From Glomus cerebriforme (taxonomy: Eukaryota; Glomeromycota; Glomeromycetes; Glomerales; Glomeraceae), in the NCBI GenBank assembly GCA_003550305.1, contig QKYT01000994.1, forward strand, positions 10,495 through 27,761: a DNA stretch of 17,267 bases. The letters run 5' to 3'. A program made the translations under genes and the position numbers. Positions within the stretch are counted from its first letter, which is position 1, and each line of letters starts with the position of its first letter. Of the stretch, positions 1 through 7,984 are shown piece after piece. The notes beneath the pieces were generated by a model, which did not search any database, was not told the origin of the DNA, and saw only the letters and a program-made list of their open reading frames with translations.

Positions 1-404
1 TTTACCTTATCTAAAAATTCATCAGTAGTATGTAGTGAATTGTCCAAGCATTTTAAAACAACTTTTTCACTTTGTCCTGGTAATCTTAAATATTTTGATT
101 TATTCTGATTCCAAAATAATGAACCATCCGTCCATATTGCTGAATATACTATTGCGAAGCTACTTTCGTTTATTACTTTTTCAATTTCATTAAACTGATT
201 ATATGGTATCCACTCAAATACTATATCATCGTAATAATTTATTTTTAATTGCATTTCTTGAATGAAATTATCAATTTTTTCATTTCCACTGGTCCAGTTT
301 ATAAAATTTTCTTTTAAAGAATTTATTTGACATGGTTTACACCACCATTGCCATACATACCAATTAATTAATTCACCACATTTTCCACATTTTTTGCGGT
401 CCAT
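1..404 (-). CDS. Protein kinase-like protein, N-terminal part (runs off the window)
   Basis: The ATG is at 404-402 and the frame stays open for 134 codons to the window edge, so the catalytic loop, activation segment and C-terminus are not visible. Residues 6-9 (CGKC) and 22-25 (CKPC) form two CxxC pairs around a Trp-rich stretch (W15, W18, W20, W21), which suggests a small zinc-binding module. A linker follows, then the start of a kinase domain at about residue 62: EWIPYNQF, strand beta-1 with FAIVYSAIW (83-91), and VVLKCL with the candidate ATP-binding lysine K118. This layout is typical of the very large kinase families of Rhizophagus (family knowledge). The glycine-rich loop is odd: at I78-Y87 the usual glycines are replaced by N79, S81 and S82, so it may be a pseudokinase or a decaying copy. 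The frame continues as Val-Lys at the edge, although GGTAAA there could also be a splice donor. The kinase assignment is firm; activity is unknown. Confidence 0.82.
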   Translation of the reverse strand, partial: MDRKKCGKCGELINWYVWQWWCKPCQINSLKENFINWTSGNEKIDNFIQEMQLKINYYDDIVFEWIPYNQFNEIEKVINESSFAIVYSAIWTDGSLFWNQNKSKYLRLPGQSEKVVLKCLDNSLHTTDEFLDKV

Positions 405-1527
405 TATATTTTAAAAGTTCCTGATTTTTTTATTTACGACGAACTTATTTAATAATGTGAAGTGCATAATATTTGTTACACAAGGATAATGAGTTCATTT
501 TTTCGAAACTTAGAATTTTTGAACGAAATACTTACCTTTCTTTTTAAAAAAATATGTTATATTCACTGTAGTTATATCTGTACTAAATATTCTGTTACAT
601 TTTCTCAAGAATAATCTAAAATCTTATTTTTGAGAAGCGAAATACTCAAATTATCACGGGATAATGTTCTGCATTCTTCTGCATAACAGATATGCATGCC
701 AAGAGTCGCACAAAGTCGGACCAGAAACAATACATGATTTTAAAATTTTCAGTTACACAGGCCAAATTTACCAAAATGCTGGCCAATTTTCGTTTTTAAA
801 TTAAAAATTCAGGTTAAACACAACACTTTGTTTTGTCAAAAATAATATTTGCAAGCAAGTTAAATGCAAACTAAATATGGAATTATTTAAAATATTTTAC
901 ATCGCCTACAGCTACATTATTTTCAGGTAATAATAATAACAAATATTAATAGCAATATACAGTATATTTATAATCAATGTAAAATAAAAATTTTCACCAA
1001 AAATACATTTCATTTTCTTCTCTCATTACTGATAAACAAGAAAGATTTACAAATTTTTAGTTAGATAATTCTTTGCAATAAAAAATATTATGTGAAATAA
1101 TGAGAAAATTCTCACAGTTGTTTATGATAGTCTTAGCATTTTGTTTTAATAAATCACAAAGTAGTAAATAGTATGTTTCTATTACTAGAAGTATAATCCA
1201 ACCTCAATTAAGAATTTTAAGACACGATAGATCTATCACAACGAACATGCGTCGTTTTACCTTCTTCATAGCTGCATGAATATGAGTATGGTAAAATTGT
1301 ATCATGGAGTAAATGATAAATAATAGATTTGAACGACAAAAAAATTGAAAAAGATCACGATAAAAAAACATTTTACGACACCATGTACAGTACGTGGTCG
1401 CGTTTATTATGAATACAATACTTCAAAGATTTTCCCAAAACAAGAAATGCAACTGATGGTGAAAAAAATAAATTTTATCTTTTTTTTTAAAAAACGTTAA
1501 TTTTATATCTGTAAATAATTTATTCTT
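405..1527. other. Intergenic stretch, no gene recognised
   Basis: AT-rich sequence between the kinase start and the Sel1 remnant. I see no reading frame with recognisable protein character on either strand. It contains two TACAGTA words, one in a near-palindrome ATATACAGTATAT at 955-967 and one at about 1385. The kinase promoter should lie in the first few hundred bases, but I cannot identify a core element. Confidence 0.5.
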
Positions 1528-1985
1528 TCAATAGTACTTTAATTTATTATGAGTATGTTGAGAAAGTTCATTTTCAAAGATTGCTGCTTCCCGATATAGT
1601 TCAAGTGCCTTTGTTCATCAACAATAGTTCCAATTCCACATTTATAACACCATCCTAGATTATTTATTTCATGAGAATTTTCTAAATCTGCTGCCTTTTG
1701 ATACAATTCAAAAGCTTTTTGCATATTAANATACGTTCCAATTCCTTTCATAACAATATCTTAACTATTTATTCCGCTTGAATATCCTTTTTCCGCTAAT
1801 TTCTTTAATAATCCAAGCTTTATTATGTATGATCTTTAAATATCTTTTCCACACAAATATATATAAATAAGATCAAATTGTGCTACACTATTTTCTAACT
1901 CTACGTTTCTACCGCCTTTTGAATCATTTGTCTTTATATTAACGTATATTAACGTAAGTTCCTATTTCATAATAAAATACAGTAT
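1528..1985 (-). pseudogene. Sel1-repeat protein remnant (decayed)
   Basis: Read from high to low coordinates, three or more Sel1-like units can be followed. The first has YEIGTYVNI, then (after a frame change) LENSVAQFDLIYIYL. The second has KKLAEKGYSSGINS. The third has GIGT, KAFELYQKAADLENS and INNLGWCYKCGIGT. A last half-unit, ALELYREAAIFENE, ends at a TGA at 1530-1528. Sel1 units are about 36-residue helix-turn-helix repeats that act as protein-interaction scaffolds and in these fungi often follow kinase domains (family knowledge). The copy is broken: an in-frame TAA follows CGKDI, another TAA follows SGINS, a frameshift falls after VDEQ near 1608-1612, and another lies near a short TTAATATACG duplication at about 1940. 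Base 1730 is an N within a repeat unit. No kinase domain lies upstream of it, so it is a fragment separate from the gene at 1-404, which starts downstream of it on the same strand. Confidence 0.78.
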
Positions 1986-2697
1986 ATAAATAAAATTAAA
2001 ATTTATTATATAAAAGCCATCTAAAGATTTATTATAAATTTATTTTACGATTATTAATATAAAACAACAACATATTGTTTTCTTCATTGTCTCTTTAAAA
2101 TAATAATCGACAAGTTCATCAATCACGATACTTAAATATAATTTCATAAATATTTTGAGATTCGAATTCTATTTCTTTTATATTCATTTTATTAAATTAT
2201 GAATAAAATAAAACGAATTTATTTCGAGAAAAATTTTTTTTTTCATATTTGTGCACGGGTAGTATCATATTATTTATAGTTTAGTTTATCGCAGATCAAC
2301 CATGAATGACTTTCTAAAAAGGTTTTAGTTCATTTAATTTAATTTGGTAGATTACGACGATATTTTTTGCACGAGTTGGGCTCTTTGTCTTTGAATGAAT
2401 TACATAAGCAACTATACATCGTGACGAAAAAGTTCATTTAGATTTTCCTTCCGTGATTTTCTTGTACGCCCAAAATTACGATAATTTCTGAAACCTCAGA
2501 GATCATTCCAACTTAATCACTATAGTTAATCATTCAATATAATAGCTTTTCATTTTGGATAAACATATAATTTTTTTTAATAAGAACAAAATTGATATTA
2601 AATATATTCTATGAAAATAATTAATTTCTAAATATAAAAAAAAAAAAAAAAAAAATTAAAATAAAAGAAAAATTTAGCGTAAAATTTAATATAAAAA
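1986..2697. other. No gene recognised; A20 tract and possible splice acceptor
   Basis: I searched the minus strand here for the missing half of the P450 (I-helix, ExxR, PERF region, heme Cys motif) and found none. A run of 20 A lies at 2636-2655. On the minus strand this is a T tract followed by TATATTTAG ending at 2628, a plausible 3' splice site. The sequence after it closes with a stop within ten codons in the phase set by the upstream exon. Nothing else coding is seen. Confidence 0.5.
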
Positions 2698-3507
2698 TTA
2701 GTATATAAATAATAATTCATTGTCGATACGTACTATAAGATCGGTTAAAATATTTAAGGGAGAAGAGAATTCAGCAATTTCATCCATGAGTTTCATAACA
2801 TCATCAAGGAGAGGTTCATCATATCCAGATTGATCACCAAATAAAATGTTCAACATATTTGATAAGACAAATTTTTTAATGATTTGCAAAGGATAAATGG
2901 ATTGACCATGTTTTGTCATTAAATCTTTAAGAAGTCGTTCGGAATCATTTGTAATATAATTATAATAAGATTTAATAGAAATAGAAGTAAGAGCACTATA
3001 AGCAACAGTTCTATCCCTTTTCCATTTATCACCATAAGGAGTTAGCGCGATTAAATTACTTTTAACCAATATTGAATTTGAATTATTAAAATCGTATCTT
3101 GAAGAATAATTTGAACCACGTTTCACTATTAAATCATTTACTACTTCATGATTATTTAACACTATAAAAAATTTTTGACCCAAATATACACTGTAAATTG
3201 GTCCATATTCCTTACTCCATTGATTGAGTTTATCTAATGGTCGGGTAATTAATTGTAATAAATTTCCTACAATTGGATATGATGGTGGATGTGATAACAC
3301 TGATAAAGTTCCTTTTTTTCGGATGAAAGAATTAAAATATTTATCATTTGTCAAATAAATTTTCACCAAGAAAATAATTGCAACTTGTAATAGTAAGACT
3401 ATTAAAAACGAACGTAATAAATCCCACAACACCGACATGGTTTTTAGTGATGTAATGAAGGATTGTGACGAAACGGAAATGTTAAATTCGCTTAGATTAA
3501 GTTTCAT
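2698..3507 (-). CDS. Cytochrome P450, N-terminal half only (truncated gene or pseudogene)
   Basis: A 269-codon frame with P450 features in the right order. A membrane anchor spans about residues 32-52. The hinge PPSYPIVGN (74-82) matches the usual Pro-rich PPGP-type motif. YGPIYSVYLGQKFFIVLNN (101-119) is the beta-1 sheet region. KWKRDR (161-166) carries the helix-C W-x-x-x-R pair that contacts a heme propionate. Full P450s are about 500 residues. This one stops before the I-helix and lacks the ExxR and heme-cysteine motifs, so alone it cannot bind heme thiolate. GTACGT at 2733-2728, directly after codon 258, is a good splice donor, so the last 11 residues are probably intron read-through. 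No second half is recognisable downstream. A second ATG at residue 24, just before the anchor, could be the real start. It would be an endoplasmic-reticulum monooxygenase if whole; the substrate is unknown. Confidence 0.82.
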   Translation of the reverse strand: MKLNLSEFNISVSSQSFITSLKTMSVLWDLLRSFLIVLLLQVAIIFLVKIYLTNDKYFNSFIRKKGTLSVLSHPPSYPIVGNLLQLITRPLDKLNQWSKEYGPIYSVYLGQKFFIVLNNHEVVNDLIVKRGSNYSSRYDFNNSNSILVKSNLIALTPYGDKWKRDRTVAYSALTSISIKSYYNYITNDSERLLKDLMTKHGQSIYPLQIIKKFVLSNMLNILFGDQSGYDEPLLDDVMKLMDEIAEFSSPLNILTDLIVRIDNELLFIY

Positions 3508-4374
3508 TAAGAAAGTTGGATTATTATAAGGATAAGAAGCAACTCGTTGCTTTTTTTTATGTTCGAAATGTTTTCATTTAATTTATTTTTTTAAAAAAAA
3601 AGCTTTGAACTCCTCTTAATGAGTTATTTTATATGAAAATGATGGTCTTTTATATCATTTTATTTTATTTTTTTTCATTATAACATAGGAGATTTTAATA
3701 AACTTTATTATCTATAATTATAAAATAAGAATTCATTTAAATCAGGGTAAATCATTTTCTTGCTTTTACCTTTTAAAGGATTTGCCCCGCTATTAGATCA
3801 TTCGTTACACAATAGTATTGTTATTTATCGACAGATTAACCAAACGATCATTATAATATCGTGAATATCACGCGTTTTTATCTTTACTATTTCGAAGATC
3901 TATTTTTGATCATCCATAAATCTGGCTAACTTTTTTAATGCATTATAAAAATGGACCAATAATTTAGGCACATAAACATATAATAAATTAATTAAAAGAT
4001 CTACACGAAAATAATTATAAATTTAAATTTTAAAATAAGTACATGTGTACGTTATTATACCCTAAAATTTTTAATTTAGGTCCATTCTTTTTTCAGATTT
4101 TCATACAATTGTAACATTACCCCAGTTTGAAATTACCATAAAAAGCTTTAACTCCTTATTTATATAGAAAATTTGTAAAGATCTTCAATAAAAGGATTTT
4201 CGTAATTTCCTTTTGAGAAAAAAAATTAAAAAAATTCATACAATAAAAATCCTAATTCATAAATCGTTTCTTTAACTTAGATATTCTATTAAAAATTGTA
4301 CAAATTCGAGTAATCGTCACATAAATGTGTGGCGTTATCATCAATAATTAATAATAGTCATATGACATTTTAAA
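3508..4374. other. Intergenic, no gene recognised
   Basis: AT-rich sequence upstream of the P450 fragment, which presumably contains its promoter. The only structure seen close to the start is a short hairpin, AAGCAA-CTCG-TTGCTT at 3537-3552, followed by a T run. No coding signal is seen on either strand. Confidence 0.45.
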
Positions 4375-4405
4375 AAACCGCAGTAAAACTTTACATTTGC
4401 GGTTT
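4375..4405. repeat. Hairpin-forming inverted repeat
   Basis: AAACCGCA (4375-4382) pairs exactly with TGCGGTTT (4398-4405). Inside it GTAA (4383-4386) pairs with TTAC (4391-4394), leaving a four-base loop and a three-base bulge. It lies about 20 bases before the cluster of TATAAGAACC / GGTTCTCATA termini and may belong to that mobile element family. No transcript is implied by the sequence. Confidence 0.6.
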
Positions 4406-4472
4406 AATAAACAATGTTTTTTTATGTATAAGAACCGATGTACTGTAACTCTCCCAGTAAAATGAACGACTT

Positions 4473-4846
4473 ATTGGTTCTCATAACATAAAAATTTCGT
4501 ATGCATTTATAGAGAGTGCACTTATAAAAATCTTATTATATCTATAAAATATAAAGTTTGTGAATATATTAATTACATTAATAAAATAAAAGTTTTTTTA
4601 AATAGTTTATATATTACTTTATATTTTCATTCATATAGTCCATTTATATGAAAAATTCCATTTATATAAACTGGTTTGCTGCTCGTTGCAAAGAAAATGA
4701 CCCGGCAACCCGGCTTTTAATTTTTTTTTCAAAGAATTTTATATGTAAAATTCATATGAAATATTGTACCCGGTATAGTAGTAATATATAAAAAATTTTT
4801 TTTAAAATTTAACAAAGATTGACCCGGCCGGATTATGAGAACCAAT
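4473..4846. mobile_element. MITE-like element with 14-bp terminal inverted repeats
   Basis: The left end ATTGGTTCTCATAA (4473-4486) is the exact reverse complement of the right end TTATGAGAACCAAT (4833-4846). The 374 bp between them hold no credible protein, so this resembles a non-autonomous DNA transposon. Inside are three CCGG-bearing spots in otherwise AT-rich DNA (about 4700-4713, 4769-4774 and 4822-4830) and an 18-bp-spaced duplicate of TCCATTTATAT (4639-4649 and 4657-4667). I could not recognise a target-site duplication. A diverged copy of the terminus lies just outside at 4427-4439 (TATAAGAACCGAT, two mismatches over 13). A further copy with extended similarity begins at 17216. The transposon superfamily is not assigned. 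Confidence 0.6.
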
Positions 4847-5825
4847 TTTATTACTTTATATCGCCTTAGATCTACAGTATCTAGGAAAATTTTTATGATC
4901 ACATTTATCCTACAGTATATCATGATTTAAGAAATTGTTACATTGATCATGTGCACCTTGTATTCACAATTGTTCTTTTTTCTATTTTAACAAAGCGGAA
5001 TTATTGGATACTTTAAAATTTGAAGTGGAAGAAATTGAAAATTTCCTTCGATTTTTATATTTGTATTAAAATCACTTGATATTTTTACAATATATGATGT
5101 TCGAAACCCACTTTTAACTTAAAAAACTGAATCTTTAGTTCGTACCTAATATATTTCGATGATGTAACGCTGCGCCCATTGCGCCTCCTGCGCACCATCC
5201 AACTTTTAAGCATATTCAGCAAAGTACGGTATATTCGTTTTCTAGGCTAACGTAACTAATAATTTACTTTTACTTTGATTGGATTTTTTTTTTTTTTTTT
5301 TAAAAAAAAATTCCAGGACTGTATTACAAAATTTGTTCCCTGGTTATAAATTAATTAATTATTGTTTATATTCTTTACAAAACGACGACAACTTCAATTC
5401 AATAATTTACAACACAATCAACTACTGCTATTCAACTGAAAACAAAAAGTTGTAGAATTATTTTGCATGGTCATGTGAAATGACAAACTACTATTACGTA
5501 TGTACGTATGTATGGCAAAATTATTTACTGATCCGTTAATGCGTTAAACAATTATTTTTATTTAATAAAAAAAACTTGATATTTTATGCGACACAACAAA
5601 TATATACTATTTTGACTGATGCATAATCAATATTATAACGTATTGGACTATGTAAATTTAATATTGATAAATTATGATTACATGATAATTCTTCATGACA
5701 CACCCTTAGTAAATTGTAAAAAACCATTCTATATAAATACTCATTTTATTATTAAATTTTTTTAAAAATTTTTTTTCTCTCTATAATTTATTTTTCCTAG
5801 AATTTCCTTTAAAAATCCCTCTTTA
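4847..5825. other. Mostly featureless stretch with a 9-bp tandem repeat and a T/A tract
   Basis: No gene is recognised. At 5171-5197 three 9-bp units (TGCGCCCAT, TGCGCCTCC, TGCGCACCA) form a GC-rich blip. Read on the minus strand they give a three-residue x-Ala-Gln pattern inside a short frame of no recognisable family. At 5284-5310, 18 T are followed by 9 A, a foldback tract. At 5494-5513 there is a short ACGTATGT duplication. A brief frame on the plus strand near 4993-5065 (ELLDTLKFEVEEIENF) is too short to call. Confidence 0.4.
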
Positions 5826-5934
5826 CCTTCCTTATACTGTATATGAGTTACTTTTCTCGTTACAGGCAAGGAAAAACCGGTCAGTTAGTCGAGTCTCTCC
5901 TAACCGGCTAGTTTGGTTTAGATTAGAATTTCCT
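5826..5934 (+). repeat. Leader-like dispersed repeat, copy 1
   Basis: It begins CCTTCCTTATACTGTATAT and continues through AGGCAAGGAAA, CCGGTCAGTTAGTCGAG, CTAACCGGCTAGTTTGG and TTTAGATTAGAATTTCC. The same series of blocks recurs at 11881 and 12013. Two internal inverted repeats are visible: TTCCTT with AAGGAA around the first half, and CCGG-x3-GTTAG with CTAACCGG around the second. It is preceded by a pyrimidine-rich stretch and followed 43 bases later by the ATG of a small frame at 5977. That suggests a conserved promoter or 5' untranslated region, or the end of a mobile element. Being a repeat is certain; the role is inferred. Confidence 0.8.
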
Positions 5935-5976
5935 CATTCTTTTCTCGTATCTTTAATTTTGTATATTATTATATTT

Positions 5977-6126
5977 ATGAAATCATCATGGAAGACAAAA
6001 GAAATAAGAAGAAGTAAGTACATACCAACTTTATTCCAAGACATAACAAAGAAAGAATGCTTTACTTGCGGGAATGAAAATTATAAAGATAATAATCATA
6101 AGATATGTGTTATAAATGAATTTTAA
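5977..6126 (+). CDS. Small Cys-containing protein, 49 aa, or first exon of a larger gene
   Basis: ATG at 5977 opens a 49-codon frame ending in TAA at 6124-6126. The product is basic at the start (KTKEIRRSKY, residues 6-15). It then has ECFTCGNEN, with a CxxC pair at residues 28-31, and a later H41 and C44, resembling the first ligands of a small zinc-binding knuckle whose fourth ligand is missing. The frame has sensible mixed codons, unlike the surrounding AT-rich noise, and lies right behind the repeat at 5826-5934. I do not recognise the family. The last residues may be read-through into an intron. A second, overlapping ATG at 5989 opens only nine codons and carries a GTAAGT that could be a donor, so gene structure is uncertain. 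Confidence 0.45.
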   Translation: MKSSWKTKEIRRSKYIPTLFQDITKKECFTCGNENYKDNNHKICVINEF

Positions 6127-6189
6127 ATTGAGTTATCCATAATTAATTACAGTACTATTTATCAAAAATGTGACTGAATTTAGCAAAAA

Positions 6190-7030
6190 AAAAAAAGTAT
6201 TGAGCTTAAAAGTAACTAGGTATTTGTAACTGAAGTCAGCGACAAAGTGGATAACTTCGCGATTGGAATTGAAAATGAAAGGAGAATATTGATATCACAT
6301 AGGATAAATGGATATTTGTGACTATTTAGGTAATCAAGTGGAATATTTTCATTTGAATATCAACTAAGATTTACAATCAAAAAGAAGCAGGAGACAAAAG
6401 CCGAGTGAATAAATATCATTAACCATTTAGATGTGGCTGAAATTAACAACAAAATAGGAATGTAGATGCTACATGGGATAAAATAGTGTTTGCTACTAAA
6501 TGACAATCAAGATGATTACTATTTCACTACAATTATGATTATCAACCAAATGGAAAACATTAGCGTTATGGCAAATATCAAGTTATAAAGACATCTGTAT
6601 AAATAACATATTTACAGGAAATGTGAATGTGAGCAAACAATCATTCAGTGTTAATATAGGCTTCAGGGGCAAGTTTCTTTGGTAATATTAATATTGGTAA
6701 ATGTAAATATTGCAACTTTTCCATAAACTTTGGGATACCATTTCTTAGGTCAGGTGGTTCTAGTAATACAAGTACTGGTTAAAGAAATTATGCATATATA
6801 TATATATATGAGAATGGCGCTGCTAATAAAAAAAACGATGGCAAATGGTTGTGATTTAATAAAATGAAAAATAGTGTCAAGGGAGGCATTAATAATTAGC
6901 AAAACAGGAAATAATAGCTAGATTCTAGTAAAATTGGAAATAATGACGCTGGTAAAAAGGCTGCAAGATATTAGTTGTTGTGATGAGGTAGCAAAAGTGT
7001 TGGTAAAATGGCGATAGAAAAAATGTTAAT
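6190..7030 (+). pseudogene. Purine-rich, decayed coding-like sequence of unknown origin
   Basis: The plus strand is visibly richer in G and A than its surroundings, and short open pieces appear in shifting frames. One reads NVDATWDKIVFATK near 6461-6502. Another reads GNVNVSKQSFSVNIGF near 6619-6666, then GNINIGKCKYCNFSINFG and SGGSSNTSTG before a TAA at 6780-6782. Gly, Asn and Ser are frequent, as in a low-complexity protein. Stops and frameshifts interrupt every piece. I cannot name a family. It could be the ruined remainder of the gene that starts at 5977, upstream exons of the frame at 7512, or chance. An (AT)8 microsatellite sits at 6794-6809. Confidence 0.25.
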
Positions 7031-7511
7031 TGTAAATTGTTTTTAAAAAATATGTTTATACCTGCTCACTTTTTATATCTGTATTTTATCTATTATTTCT
7101 TCATTTCTTTATATATATAAAAAAAAATAGTGTAATACATTTTTTTTTAAAAAAAATTATAATAAAAATATAAATTAAAAGTAATCAGAATTTCTGTTAT
7201 TTTTCAAATTGTATATTTAATAACGAAAAAGTTTTAACAAATAAAAAAATGATTTTTACAAAAAATGAGAATACAAAATAAAACTATAAATTAACATTAA
7301 AAAGTGTTTTTTTAAAGAAATATTGGATATTAATTTTGTTAATGAAAAGATATTATTTATGAAGAAAACCTTAACACAGAGGTAACTTTATTTTATATGT
7401 ATAATTTATAAATAATTATACAAAACATATTTCTATAATACTTACTGTTGAACTTGAACTTCTATACATTATACTCAACATCGATTATAACACTATAATA
7501 TATTCAATTAG
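7031..7511. other. AT-rich spacer, no gene recognised
   Basis: No credible frame on either strand. The only functional hint is at its right end, where TTCAATTAG (ending 7511) could serve as the splice acceptor for the open frame that begins at 7512. Confidence 0.4.
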
Positions 7512-7883
7512 GCAATCTTACTTTACAACTTTCTGTCTTACCTCTTTTCCGATAATAATTTTCAAATTCTTCACACAAATAATAATTACTCTGATCAACA
7601 ACCCGCGTCTAATGAAATATCGTTTCTCGTATGCTCCACAGCGTGTTCATCCGCAAAAAATACTTTTAACATAAATAATCAACAACGAAAATATGCCTCA
7701 GTTTCGCAATCCTATCCTACAATCGCCTCGTCGAATGTCCTCATCCAGCATGGTCATCTGCAGCAGTCTTTTGAAAATACCTCTTCTTTACCACCACTTT
7801 ACCTATGTCACTATGAGATATTTAATCGTGATATATATGTTGTGCGTCAGATGTCAATTTGCGTCAGACGTCGACTGGCCTAA
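7512..7883 (+). CDS. Unidentified Gln/Ser/Asn-rich open frame, probable terminal exon
   Basis: From the TAG at 7509-7511 to the TAA at 7881-7883 the frame is open for 123 codons, long for DNA this AT-rich. It has no ATG before codon 114, so it must be an exon joined to something upstream; the preceding TTAG fits an acceptor. The protein is hydrophilic and low-complexity, with HTNNNYSDQQPASNE, QQRKYASVSQSYPTIASSN, HLQQSF and SLPPLYLCHYEIFNRD. Such tails are common in fungal regulatory proteins, but I recognise no domain. An ATG-started frame at 7693-7905 overlaps in another phase and looks less protein-like. The last 14 codons lie inside the foldback element at 7839-7984, which supplies the stop. 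The original C-terminus may therefore be lost. Confidence 0.45.
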   Translation, partial: AILLYNFLSYLFSDNNFQILHTNNNYSDQQPASNEISFLVCSTACSSAKNTFNINNQQRKYASVSQSYPTIASSNVLIQHGHLQQSFENTSSLPPLYLCHYEIFNRDIYVVRQMSICVRRRLA

Positions 7884-7984
7884 ATTACGTGCCCATTTGG
7901 GCTGATCTTTATAATGCCCTAAGAAGGTTGACCAGCATTAGTCATCAACTGTCAGTTGACGCAAATCGACACTTGACGCACAAC
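7839..7984. mobile_element. 146-bp foldback element (MITE-like) with paired TGCGTCA boxes
   Basis: The left arm (7839-7866, starting GTTGTGCGTCA) and the reverse complement of the right arm (7957-7984, ending TGACGCACAAC) agree at 25 of 28 bases. Each arm carries TGCGTCA twice, 17 bp apart (7843 and 7860; on the other strand 7957 and 7974), so the symmetry is doubled. The left arm also extends as a tandem GCGTCAGATGTC / GCGTCAGACGTC. The 90-bp middle encodes nothing. It is more GC-rich than its surroundings. I see no clear target-site duplication. It most resembles a small non-autonomous DNA transposon whose boxes could be transposase-binding sites; that role is inferred. Confidence 0.7.

Noticed and set aside
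2636..2655. A20 tract as the tail of a retroposed gene
   Set aside because: It lies downstream of the P450 fragment on the wrong strand for a poly(A) tail and has no target-site duplication that I can see.
4729..4923. 64-codon minus-strand frame
   Set aside because: It crosses the right boundary of the 374-bp element and has no recognisable protein features.
5098..5111. TGTTCGAAACCCAC as a tRNA T-loop
   Set aside because: No matching T-stem, anticodon arm or acceptor stem could be laid out around it.
5826..5934. Leader repeat as a tRNA-derived SINE
   Set aside because: AGTCGAGTCTC only loosely resembles a B box, it is not kept in copy 3, no A box is evident and there is no 3' A-tail.
7693..7905. 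70-codon ATG frame overlapping the 123-codon open frame
   Set aside because: The other phase is longer, more hydrophilic and preceded by an acceptor-like TTAG; this one also runs into the foldback element. Kept only as an alternative.
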